From an uncultured Burkholderiales bacterium (GTDB lineage Bacteria; Pseudomonadota; Gammaproteobacteria; Burkholderiales; Burkholderiaceae_C): a stretch of DNA of 39,606 bases. Made by a program: the position numbers and the translations under genes. Positions 1 through 7,212 of the stretch are shown here, piece by piece. Under the pieces are notes generated by a model that worked only from the letters and a program-made list of their open reading frames with translations, was not told the origin of the DNA and searched no databases. The stretch covers positions 1 through 39,606 of the forward strand of contig CALMIL010000235.1 in the NCBI GenBank assembly GCA_937864005.1, in the 5' to 3' direction. The stretch's first letter is position 1. Every line of letters starts with the position of its first letter.

Positions 1-1101
1 GACGAACTCGACGCCGAGCGCGTCGCGTCGCGCATCCTCGATCTGATGAAGGATCCGATCTTCGTCGGCGGCCAGGAGTGCTTCGTCACGGCAAGCGTCG
101 GCGTCGCGCTCTTCCCGCGCGACGGCAATTCGGTCGCCGACCTGATGCGCAGTGCCGACGTCGCGATGTACGCCGCCAAGTCGCAGGGACCGAATACGCA
201 TGCGATCTACAGCCCCGTCCTCGCCGGCAAGGGGCGCGAGAAGATCGAGATCGAGAGCGCACTGCACAAGGCGATCGAGCGCAACGAACTGGTGCTGCAC
301 TATCAGCCCAAGGTCGACGCGCGCAGCGTGCGCATGATCGGCGTCGAGGCGCTGATGCGCTGGAACCGGAACGGCGTTCTCGTGCCGCCGGGCGACTTCA
401 TCCCGCTCGCCGAAGAGACTGGCCTGATCGTTCCGCTCAGCGAATGGGCGATCCGCGAGGCGGCGCGCCAGACGCGGATCTGGCAGGACCGCTTCGGCTT
501 CTCCGATGCGATCGCGGTCAACCTGCCGAACCGGTTGTTCGAGCGCACCGACCTGCTCGAGCACATCCACGCCGCGGTCAGCCAGAACGGCGTGCCGCAC
601 CATTCGATCCAACTCGAGATCACCGAGACCGGGCTGATGAAGGACTCGGGCAACGTCAACATGACGCTGCACCGCCTGAACGAGATGGGCGTCGAGATCT
701 CGATCGACGATTTCGGCACCGGCTACTCGTCGCTCTCCTACCTGACCAACATGCCGATCAACGAGCTGAAGATCGACCGCGCCTTCGTCCACAACCTCGG
801 CCTCACGCCGCAGAGCTCGGCGATCGTCACCGCGATCATCGCCATCGCGCGCTCGCTCGGCCTGCGCGTCGTCGCCGAGGGGGTCGAAACGCTGCGCCAG
901 ATGGAACAGCTGCATCGCCTCGGCTGCCGCTTCATGCAGGGCTTCCTCTTCAGCCGGCCGCTCGCGCCGGAGCAGCTCGAAATCTGGCGCAACCAGATGC
1001 TGCTCGACCGCAAGGCGCCGTGGATCGTCGATTCGGCCGACGACGGGCCGGCAACGTCGGGCCCGCTGCTGCGGGCCGCGAGCGCCGCGCCCAGGGCATG
1101 A
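1..1101 (+). CDS. GGDEF-EAL domain cyclic-di-GMP phosphodiesterase, 5'-truncated
   Basis: The reading frame is open from base 1, so the start and most of the N-terminal half lie outside the window. The first ~65 visible residues are the tail of a GGDEF domain (ASVGVALFPRDG, then SADVAMYAAK). The GGDEF signature itself is outside, so cyclase activity cannot be judged. The rest is a complete EAL domain. It has GVEALMRW, EITET, IDDFGTGYSSL, LKIDRAFV and AEGVET, which carry the glutamates, paired aspartates and lysine needed for metal-dependent hydrolysis of c-di-GMP to pGpG. The EAL half therefore looks catalytically competent. A diguanylate cyclase gene follows on the same strand after about 20-30 bp. 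Any sensory domain would be upstream of the window. The family call is very secure; the signal it senses is unknown. Confidence 0.95.
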   Translation, partial: DELDAERVASRILDLMKDPIFVGGQECFVTASVGVALFPRDGNSVADLMRSADVAMYAAKSQGPNTHAIYSPVLAGKGREKIEIESALHKAIERNELVLHYQPKVDARSVRMIGVEALMRWNRNGVLVPPGDFIPLAEETGLIVPLSEWAIREAARQTRIWQDRFGFSDAIAVNLPNRLFERTDLLEHIHAAVSQNGVPHHSIQLEITETGLMKDSGNVNMTLHRLNEMGVEISIDDFGTGYSSLSYLTNMPINELKIDRAFVHNLGLTPQSSAIVTAIIAIARSLGLRVVAEGVETLRQMEQLHRLGCRFMQGFLFSRPLAPEQLEIWRNQMLLDRKAPWIVDSADDGPATSGPLLRAASAAPRA

Positions 1102-1120
1102 ACGAGGCGGCGTTCGCTTC

Positions 1121-2953
1121 TTGAACCCGACGATGGATACGCGCGCAACGATCGCCGCCGGCACGCCGCAGCCGGCCCAGGTGGCGAAGGCCGCTCTCAA
1201 GCGGTTGGTCGAGAGCAAGCTCGAACCGACGCCGGAGAACTATGCCCGGGCCTATCGGGCCGAGGGCGGGCACAACGGCACGCCGATGCACTCCGAGCGC
1301 GCGTTGCATCTGCTGGATCGGCTGTCGCTTGCCGCCGGGCCGAATGTGCCGGCGGCGGATCGGCGCGCACTGGCGGCGGCGATTCTCGACGGGCGCTGGG
1401 AGCAGGCCGAGCGCGCGCTCGACAAGCTGACGGTCGAGAACGATCGCGGCGCTGCGCTCGCGAGCCTGATCGGGCGCATCGTGCGCGGCGTCGAGCGCGG
1501 CGGGCGGCAGTGGACCAGCGGACGGCGCAAGGAGAGCCTGCAGCGTGTTCTGGCCGGCAGCCACGGCGACGCCGGCGTGCTTCAGACGCGCCTGACGCAG
1601 CTGCTCGGCACCTGGGACAAGGATTGCGCGGACGAGGTCGTCGCCGCATTCGACCCTGCGCCCGGGATCGAGGCGGCAGCCCAACCGGCGCCCGTGGCGG
1701 CGGTGACGGGGCCGCAAGAGCTCGACGGCGTCGATCGTGCCGGCGCGCCGGCTCGCGGCGCGGACCACGCTGCCTGGGCCGCGAGCGTTGCGCATCTGAG
1801 CGCCAGCCTGCACCGTGCACTCGCTGCGACGGGCGCCGACGAGCAGGCGGCACCGCTGGCCGCCTTGACGCAAGCGATCGTCGAGCGCGGTGCGACGGTG
1901 CAGCGTGCCGAGGCGCTGCTGGCGCAGTGCGAGGCGATCGACAGGGTGCTGCAGCACCGCCACCATCTGGTCGATCAGCTCGGCGGCCTGTGTCGCGAGC
2001 TGACGGCCGGACTCACCGACCTGGCCGAGGACGACAGCTGGGCGAAGGGGCAGCTCGATTCGATGCTGCAAAAGCTCGACGACGGCATCAACGCGCGCGG
2101 CGTCAAGGCGGCGACCGAAGTGCTGCGCCACACGCGCGAGCGCCAGCGCGAGCTGCGCGACGAACGCAGCCGGGCGCGCGATGCGCTGAAGTCGCTGATG
2201 AGCCAGATGCTGCAGGAGATGGGCGAACTCGGTTCGCGCACTGGCAGGTTTCACGACAATATCGGGCGCTACGCGCAGGTCATCAACGGCGCGCAATCGC
2301 TCGAAGGCCTGACCGGCGTCGTCGGCGAGATGCTCGAAGAGACGCGCAGCGTGCAGGATGTCGTCGGCCAGACCCAGCAGCGGCTGCAGGCCGAGCACGC
2401 GCGCGCGGCGCAGCTGACCGAACGTGTCGCGACGCTCGAATCCGAGCTGCGGCGCCTGTCCGACGAGGTGACGACCGACCAGCTGACGCGCGTTGCCAAT
2501 CGGCGCGGCCTGCTGCAAGCGTTCGAGGTCGCGCGCGCGCGCGCCGAGCGCGACGGCCAGCCGCTTTCGATCGGGCTGCTCGACGTGGACAATTTCAAGC
2601 GCCTGAACGATGAACTCGGCCACGGGGTTGGCGATGTCGCGCTCAGATCGCTTGCCGAGGCGGTCGCCAAGTCGCTGCGGCCGGACGACGTCGTGGCGCG
2701 CTATGGCGGCGAGGAGTTCGTCGTCTTGCTGCCGGCGACTGACGTCGATGAGGGCCAGCAAATCCTCACCCGCCTGCAGCGCTCGCTGTCAGGCGGGCTC
2801 TTCATGCACGAGCGCCGGCAGGTGCTGGTGACGTTCTCGGCCGGCGTCACGCTCCACCGCGCCGGCGATGCGATCGAGCCGGCGCTCGAACGCGCCGACC
2901 AGGCGCTGTACGAAGCCAAGCGAACCGGCAAGAACCGGACCTGCGTCGCCTGA
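1121..2953 (+). CDS. GGDEF domain diguanylate cyclase
   Basis: A 610-residue protein predicted to make c-di-GMP from two GTP. The C-terminal ~160 residues form a GGDEF domain. The active-site motif is GGEEF (residues 529-533). It is preceded by RPDD (520-523), exactly five residues upstream, which matches the product-inhibition I-site RxxD. The domain opens with TTDQLTRVANRRG and DVDNFKRLND. The N-terminal part contains PTPENYARAYR, a motif I associate with soluble betaproteobacterial cyclases. A long alanine/glutamate-rich helical region, likely coiled coil, links the two parts. No signal peptide or membrane segment is seen. The TTG start at 1121 has GAGGCGG 10 bp upstream. An ATG at 1133 is an alternative that would remove four residues but lacks a good ribosome site. 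It probably shares a transcript with the phosphodiesterase gene just upstream. Confidence 0.93.
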   Translation: MNPTMDTRATIAAGTPQPAQVAKAALKRLVESKLEPTPENYARAYRAEGGHNGTPMHSERALHLLDRLSLAAGPNVPAADRRALAAAILDGRWEQAERALDKLTVENDRGAALASLIGRIVRGVERGGRQWTSGRRKESLQRVLAGSHGDAGVLQTRLTQLLGTWDKDCADEVVAAFDPAPGIEAAAQPAPVAAVTGPQELDGVDRAGAPARGADHAAWAASVAHLSASLHRALAATGADEQAAPLAALTQAIVERGATVQRAEALLAQCEAIDRVLQHRHHLVDQLGGLCRELTAGLTDLAEDDSWAKGQLDSMLQKLDDGINARGVKAATEVLRHTRERQRELRDERSRARDALKSLMSQMLQEMGELGSRTGRFHDNIGRYAQVINGAQSLEGLTGVVGEMLEETRSVQDVVGQTQQRLQAEHARAAQLTERVATLESELRRLSDEVTTDQLTRVANRRGLLQAFEVARARAERDGQPLSIGLLDVDNFKRLNDELGHGVGDVALRSLAEAVAKSLRPDDVVARYGGEEFVVLLPATDVDEGQQILTRLQRSLSGGLFMHERRQVLVTFSAGVTLHRAGDAIEPALERADQALYEAKRTGKNRTCVA

Positions 2954-2998
2954 GCGAGCAGCGCGCCTGCGGGCAAGCGGTCTCGTGCAGGGAACGCC

Positions 2999-3037
2999 AA
3001 AAGCAAAAGGCGGCGCCGGAAACCCGTGCGCCGCCTT
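2999..3037 (-). terminator. Intrinsic terminator of the small repeat-protein gene
   Basis: A perfect 10-bp stem (AAGGCGGCGC at 3007-3016 pairing with 3028-3037) encloses an 11-nt loop. On the minus strand the stem is followed by a T-rich run reading CTTTTGCTTTTGG. It lies about 40 bp beyond the stop codon at 3077. On the plus strand the stem is followed by CGCGG, so it would be a poor terminator for the upstream cyclase gene. Confidence 0.8.
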
Positions 3038-3076
3038 CGCGGATCCGTTGCCGGCCGTTCGCGCCGGCAACCCAAT

Positions 3077-3502
3077 TTACTTCTGCTGCTTCGGCGGGCC
3101 CTTGTCCTGATTGGCAACCGACGATTGACCCTCGACGATCGTCCCCGCCTTGTTGGCGGCCTTGGCCTCTTCCTTGGTCGCGGCGCGGTCGCCGGTCTTG
3201 GCGGGCTTCGTGGGCATGTCCTGATGCGTCACCGTTTCGGTGCCGTGCGGAATCTCGCCAGCCTTGTTGGCGGCCTTGGCTTCCGCCTTGGTCGCGGCGC
3301 GGTCGCCGGTCTTGGCGGGCTTCTTCGGGGTCGCCTGTTCGGTCGTCGATTGCTGACCCGTAGGAATTTCACCGGCCTTCTTGGCGGCGGCGGTTTCGGC
3401 CTTGACTTCCGCGCGGGTCGGCGCCGAAGCGGATTGGGCCGAAGCCGAGACGGCAAAGGCCGAGATCAGGGCGAGCGTAAAGAGGGAGGGAGCGAATTTC
3501 AT
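3077..3502 (-). CDS. Small secreted protein with three 38-residue repeats
   Basis: A 141-residue exported protein. Residues 1-22 are a typical signal peptide, with cleavage likely after ASA (A22|Q23). The mature part is alanine- and lysine-rich and consists of three tandem units with a 38-residue period, each built around (A/E)EAKAANKAGEI. The first two are joined by KPAKTGDRAATK. At the DNA level the unit recurs at about 3147, 3261 and 3375, a 114-bp period, and two copies are almost identical. I chose the ATG at 3502 because GGAG lies 8 nt upstream. A TTG start six codons earlier would put that ribosome site inside the gene. It resembles short periplasmic betaproteobacterial proteins annotated as DUF4148-like, but I cannot confirm the family. 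Its function is unknown. It stands alone with its own terminator. Confidence 0.8.
   Translation of the reverse strand: MKFAPSLFTLALISAFAVSASAQSASAPTRAEVKAETAAAKKAGEIPTGQQSTTEQATPKKPAKTGDRAATKAEAKAANKAGEIPHGTETVTHQDMPTKPAKTGDRAATKEEAKAANKAGTIVEGQSSVANQDKGPPKQQK
3147..3418. repeat. 114-bp in-frame tandem repeats inside the small secreted-protein gene
   Basis: Units beginning GCCTTGTTGGCGGCC occur at 3147 and 3261, and a diverged one (GCCTTCTTGGCGGCG) at 3375. The spacing is exactly 114 bp, or 38 codons. The first two share a stretch of about 60 bp with only a few differences, which suggests a recent duplication or gene conversion. Confidence 0.8.
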
Positions 3503-3567
3503 GCGAATCTCCAGTTGCAAGGATATTGACTTAGGGCGGTTGCCATCGACTCACTGCCGGTCATTCG

Positions 3568-3581
3568 TGGACCGAAGTCCA
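3568..3581 (-). other. Short UUCG-type hairpin in the leader of the repeat-protein gene
   Basis: On the minus strand TGGAC-TTCG-GTCCA forms a 5-bp stem closed by a C(UUCG)G tetraloop, a very stable RNA fold. It is about 65-80 nt upstream of the ATG at 3502. It could sit in the 5' leader if transcription starts upstream; no start site can be assigned. The surrounding region, 3503-3738, holds no gene. Confidence 0.3.
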
Positions 3582-3702
3582 TGCGCCGACCGTGGTGATG
3601 ATTAGCGCTCTCTCAACGCTTGGCACTACCGGTCCGTTTACAGGGGACGACAAATTCTACATGGAGCGGGGGGCATGGGGCGATTTGTTGTCATCGTGCA
3701 AC

Positions 3703-3724
3703 CGGGCCCGTTCCACAGGGCCCG
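3703..3724 (-). terminator. Weak terminator-like hairpin after tRNA-Ser
   Basis: CGGGCCC (3703-3709) and GGGCCCG (3718-3724) form a perfect 7-bp stem with an 8-nt loop, 14 bp beyond the tRNA 3' end. There is no T run after it, so it may be a processing or rho-dependent end instead. Confidence 0.35.
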
Positions 3725-3738
3725 ACGCCGGCCCGCGC

Positions 3739-3828
3739 TGGCGGAGACGGTGAGATTCGAACTCACGGAGGAGTCGCCCCCTCGGCAGTTTTCAAGACTG
3801 CTGCCTTAGACCGCTCGGCCACGTCTCC
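3739..3828 (-). tRNA. tRNA-Ser(UGA)
   Basis: The minus strand folds as a class II tRNA. The acceptor stem is GGAGACG/CGTCTCC. The D arm contains GCCGAGCGGTCTAAGGC. The anticodon loop is CTTGAAA, giving anticodon TGA (serine, UCA codons). It has a long variable arm and the T loop TTCGAAT. The discriminator base is G and the CCA end is encoded in the DNA (3739-3741). The length of 90 nt is normal for a serine tRNA. Confidence 0.97.
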
Positions 3829-3855
3829 AGCGCCGAACCGATTCTAGTGGCCGGG

Positions 3856-4686
3856 TCAGTCTGCGCGCCCGGGCTTGCGCGCCTGCGAGCAACGGATCTG
3901 GTGCAGTTCGCGGCGGCCGCCATCGATGCGCACCGCGGTGAGTACCCCGCCCCAGACGCAACCGGTATCGAGCGAGAGCAGTTCGGGCGTATCGATCAAG
4001 CCGAGGGTGGACCAGTGGCCGAAAGCGATCGGCGTCCCCGCCGTCTTGCGGGCGGGCACCTCGAACCAGGGCATGTAGCCCTTGGGCGCGGTGCCGGCGC
4101 CGTCCTTGGTCGCGAATTCGAGGCGGCCGCGGGCGTCGCAGAACCGCATGCGTGTCAATGCGTTGACGATGAAGCGCAGCCGGGCGGTGCCCGCGAGCTC
4201 ATCGCTCCAGCGCGCCGGGGCATCGCCGTACATCTTGCGCAGGAAGGCGGCGCGATCGGGTCCGCGCAGCACGGCTTCGACCTCGGCGGCAAGGGCGAGC
4301 GTCGCCGCGCAATCCCATTGCGGCGCAACCCCGGCGTGCACGAGCAGCCAGCCGGCGTCGAAGGCAGCGAGCCGTTGCGAGCCGAGCCAGGCGAGCAGTT
4401 CTTCGCGGTCCGCGGCGTCGAGGATGTCGCCGAGCGTGTCCTGGCGCTTGAGCGGCTGCGCGCCGGCGGCCACGGCGAGCAGGTGCAGGTCATGGTTGCC
4501 GAGCAGGCAATCGGCCGCCCCGTCGAGAGCCTTGACGCGCCGCATCGTCGCGAGCGACTGCGGACCCCGGTTGACGAGGTCGCCGAGGAGCCAGAGGTGG
4601 TCGCGCGACGGCGAGAAGCCGATTTCGGCGAGCAGGCGATCGAGGGCGTCGCAGCAGCCCTGCACGTCGCCGATGAGGAAGATCAT
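3856..4686 (-). CDS. apaH: Symmetrical bis(5'-nucleosyl)-tetraphosphatase
   Basis: A 276-residue calcineurin-like phosphoesterase, the usual length of ApaH. It splits Ap4A symmetrically into two ADP and can remove dinucleoside-polyphosphate caps from RNA. The metal and phosphate motifs are all present in order: GDVQGC (6-11), GDLVNRG (35-41), GNHDLHLL (63-70) and a later LVHAGVAPQWD. No signal peptide is seen, so it should be cytoplasmic. It diverges from the CorC-type gene across an 80-bp spacer. The tRNA-Ser gene follows 27 bp downstream in the same direction. It is not linked here to ksgA or rpiB, as happens in some genomes. Confidence 0.96.
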   Translation of the reverse strand: MIFLIGDVQGCCDALDRLLAEIGFSPSRDHLWLLGDLVNRGPQSLATMRRVKALDGAADCLLGNHDLHLLAVAAGAQPLKRQDTLGDILDAADREELLAWLGSQRLAAFDAGWLLVHAGVAPQWDCAATLALAAEVEAVLRGPDRAAFLRKMYGDAPARWSDELAGTARLRFIVNALTRMRFCDARGRLEFATKDGAGTAPKGYMPWFEVPARKTAGTPIAFGHWSTLGLIDTPELLSLDTGCVWGGVLTAVRIDGGRRELHQIRCSQARKPGRAD

Positions 4687-4766
4687 GGCGTCGATTCTGC
4701 TACGCTTTGCGGCCCCACCATTCGAAGGGAACTGCGCAGCGGCCGGCGGTCCGTGACGCGCGCCGC

Positions 4767-6071
4767 ATGGACGTCCTCCTCCTCGCCTGCCTGATCCTGC
4801 TCAACGGGTTGTTCGCCATGTCGGAGATGGCGCTCACGGCGAGCCGCAAGGTCCGTCTGGCCGCGATGATCGAAGCCGGCGACCCGAAGGCGCAGGCGGC
4901 GCTCGCGCTGCACCTGAACCCGACCAAGTTCCTGTCGGTGGTGCAGATCGGCATCACGTCGATCGGCATCCTGAACGGCATCGTCGGCGACGCCGCGTTC
5001 TCGGAGCCGCTTTCCGCGCTGCTGAAGGACGCGCTGCACATCAGTCCGAAGGCGGCGGCGATCAGCGCGACCGGCCTCGTCGTCGTCTTCATCACGGTGT
5101 TGACGATCATCTTCGGCGAGCTCGTACCGAAGCGGCTCGGGCAGATGTTTCCGGAAGCCGTCGCGCGTCTCGTCGCGCAGCCGATGGAGTGGCTGTCGTG
5201 GCTCGCGCGTCCGCTCGTCAGGTTCCTGTCCTGGTGCACGGTCGTGACGCTGCACCTGCTGGGTGCCAAGGGGCAGGCCCGCGTCGTGACCGAGGAGGAG
5301 ATCGCCGCCAGTCTGGAGGAGGGGCTGGACGCCGGCGTGATCGAGGTGCAGGAGCACCAGATGGTGCGCAATGTCTTTCGCCTCGACGACCGGCCGATCG
5401 GCTCGATGATGATTCCGCGCAACGAGATCGTCTGGCTCGATGTCGGCGCGCCGCAGGCGGCGGTGCTCGACGTGCTCGGACGCACGGCGCATTCGCGCTA
5501 CCCCGTCTGCCGTGGCGGACTCGACGACGTGCTCGGCGTTGTCTCGGCACAGAGCCTGCTGCTGCAGGCCTTGCGGGGCGAAGCGCTCGCACTGACCGAG
5601 CAGCTGCAGGCGGCGGTCTATGTGCCGGAGACCCTCTCGGGGATGGACCTGTTGGAGCAGTTTCGAGCGACGAGCGTCGAACTCGTCTTCGTCGTCGACG
5701 AATATGGCGATGTGCAGGGCGTCATCACCGCGCGCGACGTGCTAGAGGCGATCGCCGGCGAGTTCACGAATCCGGCCGACCTCGATGCCTGGGCCGTCGC
5801 GCAGCCCGACGGAAGCTGGACCTTCGACGGCCTGATCCCGGTGCCCGAACTCAAGGACCGCCTGGGCCTGAAGGATCTGCCGCAGGAGGAGCGCGGCCTC
5901 TACAACACGCTTGCCGGCATGGTCGTGCTGCTGCTCGGCCGGCTCGCGCGGACGGCCGACGCCGTCGAGTGGAGCGGTTGGCGCTTCGAGGTCGTCGCGC
6001 TCGAAGGCAAGCGGATCGACAAGGTGCGCGCCATGCGCCTGCCGGATCTGCCCGACGCCGACGCCGGCTGA
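4767..6071 (+). CDS. CNNM/CBS-domain membrane protein (CorC/HlyC 'hemolysin' family)
   Basis: A 434-residue inner-membrane protein of the family often labelled hemolysin or magnesium/cobalt efflux protein. Residues 1 to about 190 form a CNNM (DUF21) domain with several hydrophobic segments, starting MDVLLLACLILLNGLFAMSE and including a GELVPKR motif. Two CBS motifs follow (around MMIPRNEIVWLD and VDEYGDVQGVITARD). The last ~85 residues are a CorC_HlyC domain. The likely role is divalent-cation homeostasis or transport, with the CBS pair sensing adenine nucleotides; the exact ion is unknown. I chose the ATG at 4767 because it places the first membrane helix at the N-terminus. The TTG at 4707 would overlap the likely promoter region shared with apaH. 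No clear ribosome site precedes the ATG. Confidence 0.9.
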   Translation: MDVLLLACLILLNGLFAMSEMALTASRKVRLAAMIEAGDPKAQAALALHLNPTKFLSVVQIGITSIGILNGIVGDAAFSEPLSALLKDALHISPKAAAISATGLVVVFITVLTIIFGELVPKRLGQMFPEAVARLVAQPMEWLSWLARPLVRFLSWCTVVTLHLLGAKGQARVVTEEEIAASLEEGLDAGVIEVQEHQMVRNVFRLDDRPIGSMMIPRNEIVWLDVGAPQAAVLDVLGRTAHSRYPVCRGGLDDVLGVVSAQSLLLQALRGEALALTEQLQAAVYVPETLSGMDLLEQFRATSVELVFVVDEYGDVQGVITARDVLEAIAGEFTNPADLDAWAVAQPDGSWTFDGLIPVPELKDRLGLKDLPQEERGLYNTLAGMVVLLLGRLARTADAVEWSGWRFEVVALEGKRIDKVRAMRLPDLPDADAG

Positions 6072-6242
6072 GCGTCGCGGCGCGCGCCGGCATCGCTGAG
6101 CCGGCAGCGTGCGCGCAGCGAGGGTGGCGAATCGGGCGATGTCGTATGGCGGCGCTGAATTGGCTACCATCGGCGATGAAGGTCGCGCCCGCTGCGGCGT
6201 CGCGGCCTGCCGCCAATTCCGAAACCGCTGCTGGAGCCGCCG

Positions 6243-7199
6243 ATGAGCAAAGCCTTCGCATCCCAGGCCGATCTGGTCGAGAAGAAAGTCAGCTTCGACA
6301 AGCTGTCCGACAACGCCTACGCCTACACCGCCGAGGGCGACCCGAATACCGGCATCATCGTCGGCGACGATGCGGTGATGGTGGTCGATACGCAGGCGAC
6401 GCCGGTGATGGCCGCCGACGTCATCCGGCGCATCCGCGAAGTAACCGACAAGCCGATCAAGTACGTCGTGCTGAGCCACTACCACGCCGTGCGCGTGCTC
6501 GGCGCGAGCGCCTACAAGGCCCAGCAGGTGATCGCGAGCCAGGATACCTACGACCTGATCGTCGAGCGCGGCGAGCAGGACAAGGCAAGCGAGATCGGGC
6601 GCTTTCCGCGCCTCTTCAACGCCGTCGAATCGGTGCCGCCGGGTATGACCTGGCCGACGCTGACCTTCAGCGGACGCATGACGGTCTGGCTCGGCAAGCT
6701 CGAAGTGCAGCTCCTGCAGCTCGGCCGCGGCCACACGAAGGGCGACACGGTGGCGTGGCTGCCGGCGCAGAAGATCCTCTTCAGCGGCGACCTCGTCGAG
6801 TTCGACGCCACGCCATACGCGGGCGATGCCTACTTCCAGGACTGGCCGGCGACGCTCGATGCGATCGCCGCGCTCGCGCCGCAAAAGCTCGTTCCGGGGC
6901 GCGGCGCCTCGCTGCAGACGCCGCAGCAGGTGCAGGCCGGACTGGCCGGCACGCGCGGCTTCGTCTCCGAGTTGTTCGCCCAGGTGCGCACCGGCGCAGC
7001 GGCCGGTCGCCCGCTGCGCGAGGTCTATCGCGAAACCATCGATGCGCTGCGCCCGCGCTACGGGCAGTGGGTGATCTTCGATCATTGCATGCCGTTCGAC
7101 GTGACGCGCGCCTACGACGAAGCGACGAAGTTTCCCGATCCGCGCATCTGGACCGCCGAACGCGACATCGAGATGTGGCAGTCGCTCGAGGGCCGCTGA
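6243..7199 (+). CDS. MBL-fold hydrolase-like protein with incomplete metal site
   Basis: A 318-residue metallo-beta-lactamase-fold protein, cytoplasmic by sequence. The canonical HxHxDH motif reads H79-Y-H81-A-V83-R84, so the aspartate and third histidine of the second zinc site are Val and Arg. The usual late PGHG histidine is also replaced (VPGRG, R220). H164 (GRGHTKGD) and D183 (LFSGD) remain. The protein therefore keeps the ligands of a first zinc site and lacks most of the second. GGAG lies 8 nt before the ATG. It opens a tight cluster with the FAD monooxygenase (13 bp gap), the DUF2783 gene and fahA. This suggests it hydrolyses or binds an intermediate of that pathway; the substrate is unknown. 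Confidence 0.85.
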   Translation: MSKAFASQADLVEKKVSFDKLSDNAYAYTAEGDPNTGIIVGDDAVMVVDTQATPVMAADVIRRIREVTDKPIKYVVLSHYHAVRVLGASAYKAQQVIASQDTYDLIVERGEQDKASEIGRFPRLFNAVESVPPGMTWPTLTFSGRMTVWLGKLEVQLLQLGRGHTKGDTVAWLPAQKILFSGDLVEFDATPYAGDAYFQDWPATLDAIAALAPQKLVPGRGASLQTPQQVQAGLAGTRGFVSELFAQVRTGAAAGRPLREVYRETIDALRPRYGQWVIFDHCMPFDVTRAYDEATKFPDPRIWTAERDIEMWQSLEGR

Positions 7200-7212
7200 G
7201 CGGCGCGCCCCG

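Noticed and set aside
950..2761. A 603-codon minus-strand frame opposite the diguanylate cyclase gene
   Set aside because: The plus strand encodes an intact GGEEF/I-site protein; the antisense frame is low-complexity and unrecognisable.
3620..3847. A 75-codon plus-strand frame over the tRNA-Ser region
   Set aside because: It runs across the tRNA gene in antisense, and its sequence around RTHGGVAPSAVFKTAA is merely the translated reverse of the tRNA, a common false gene.
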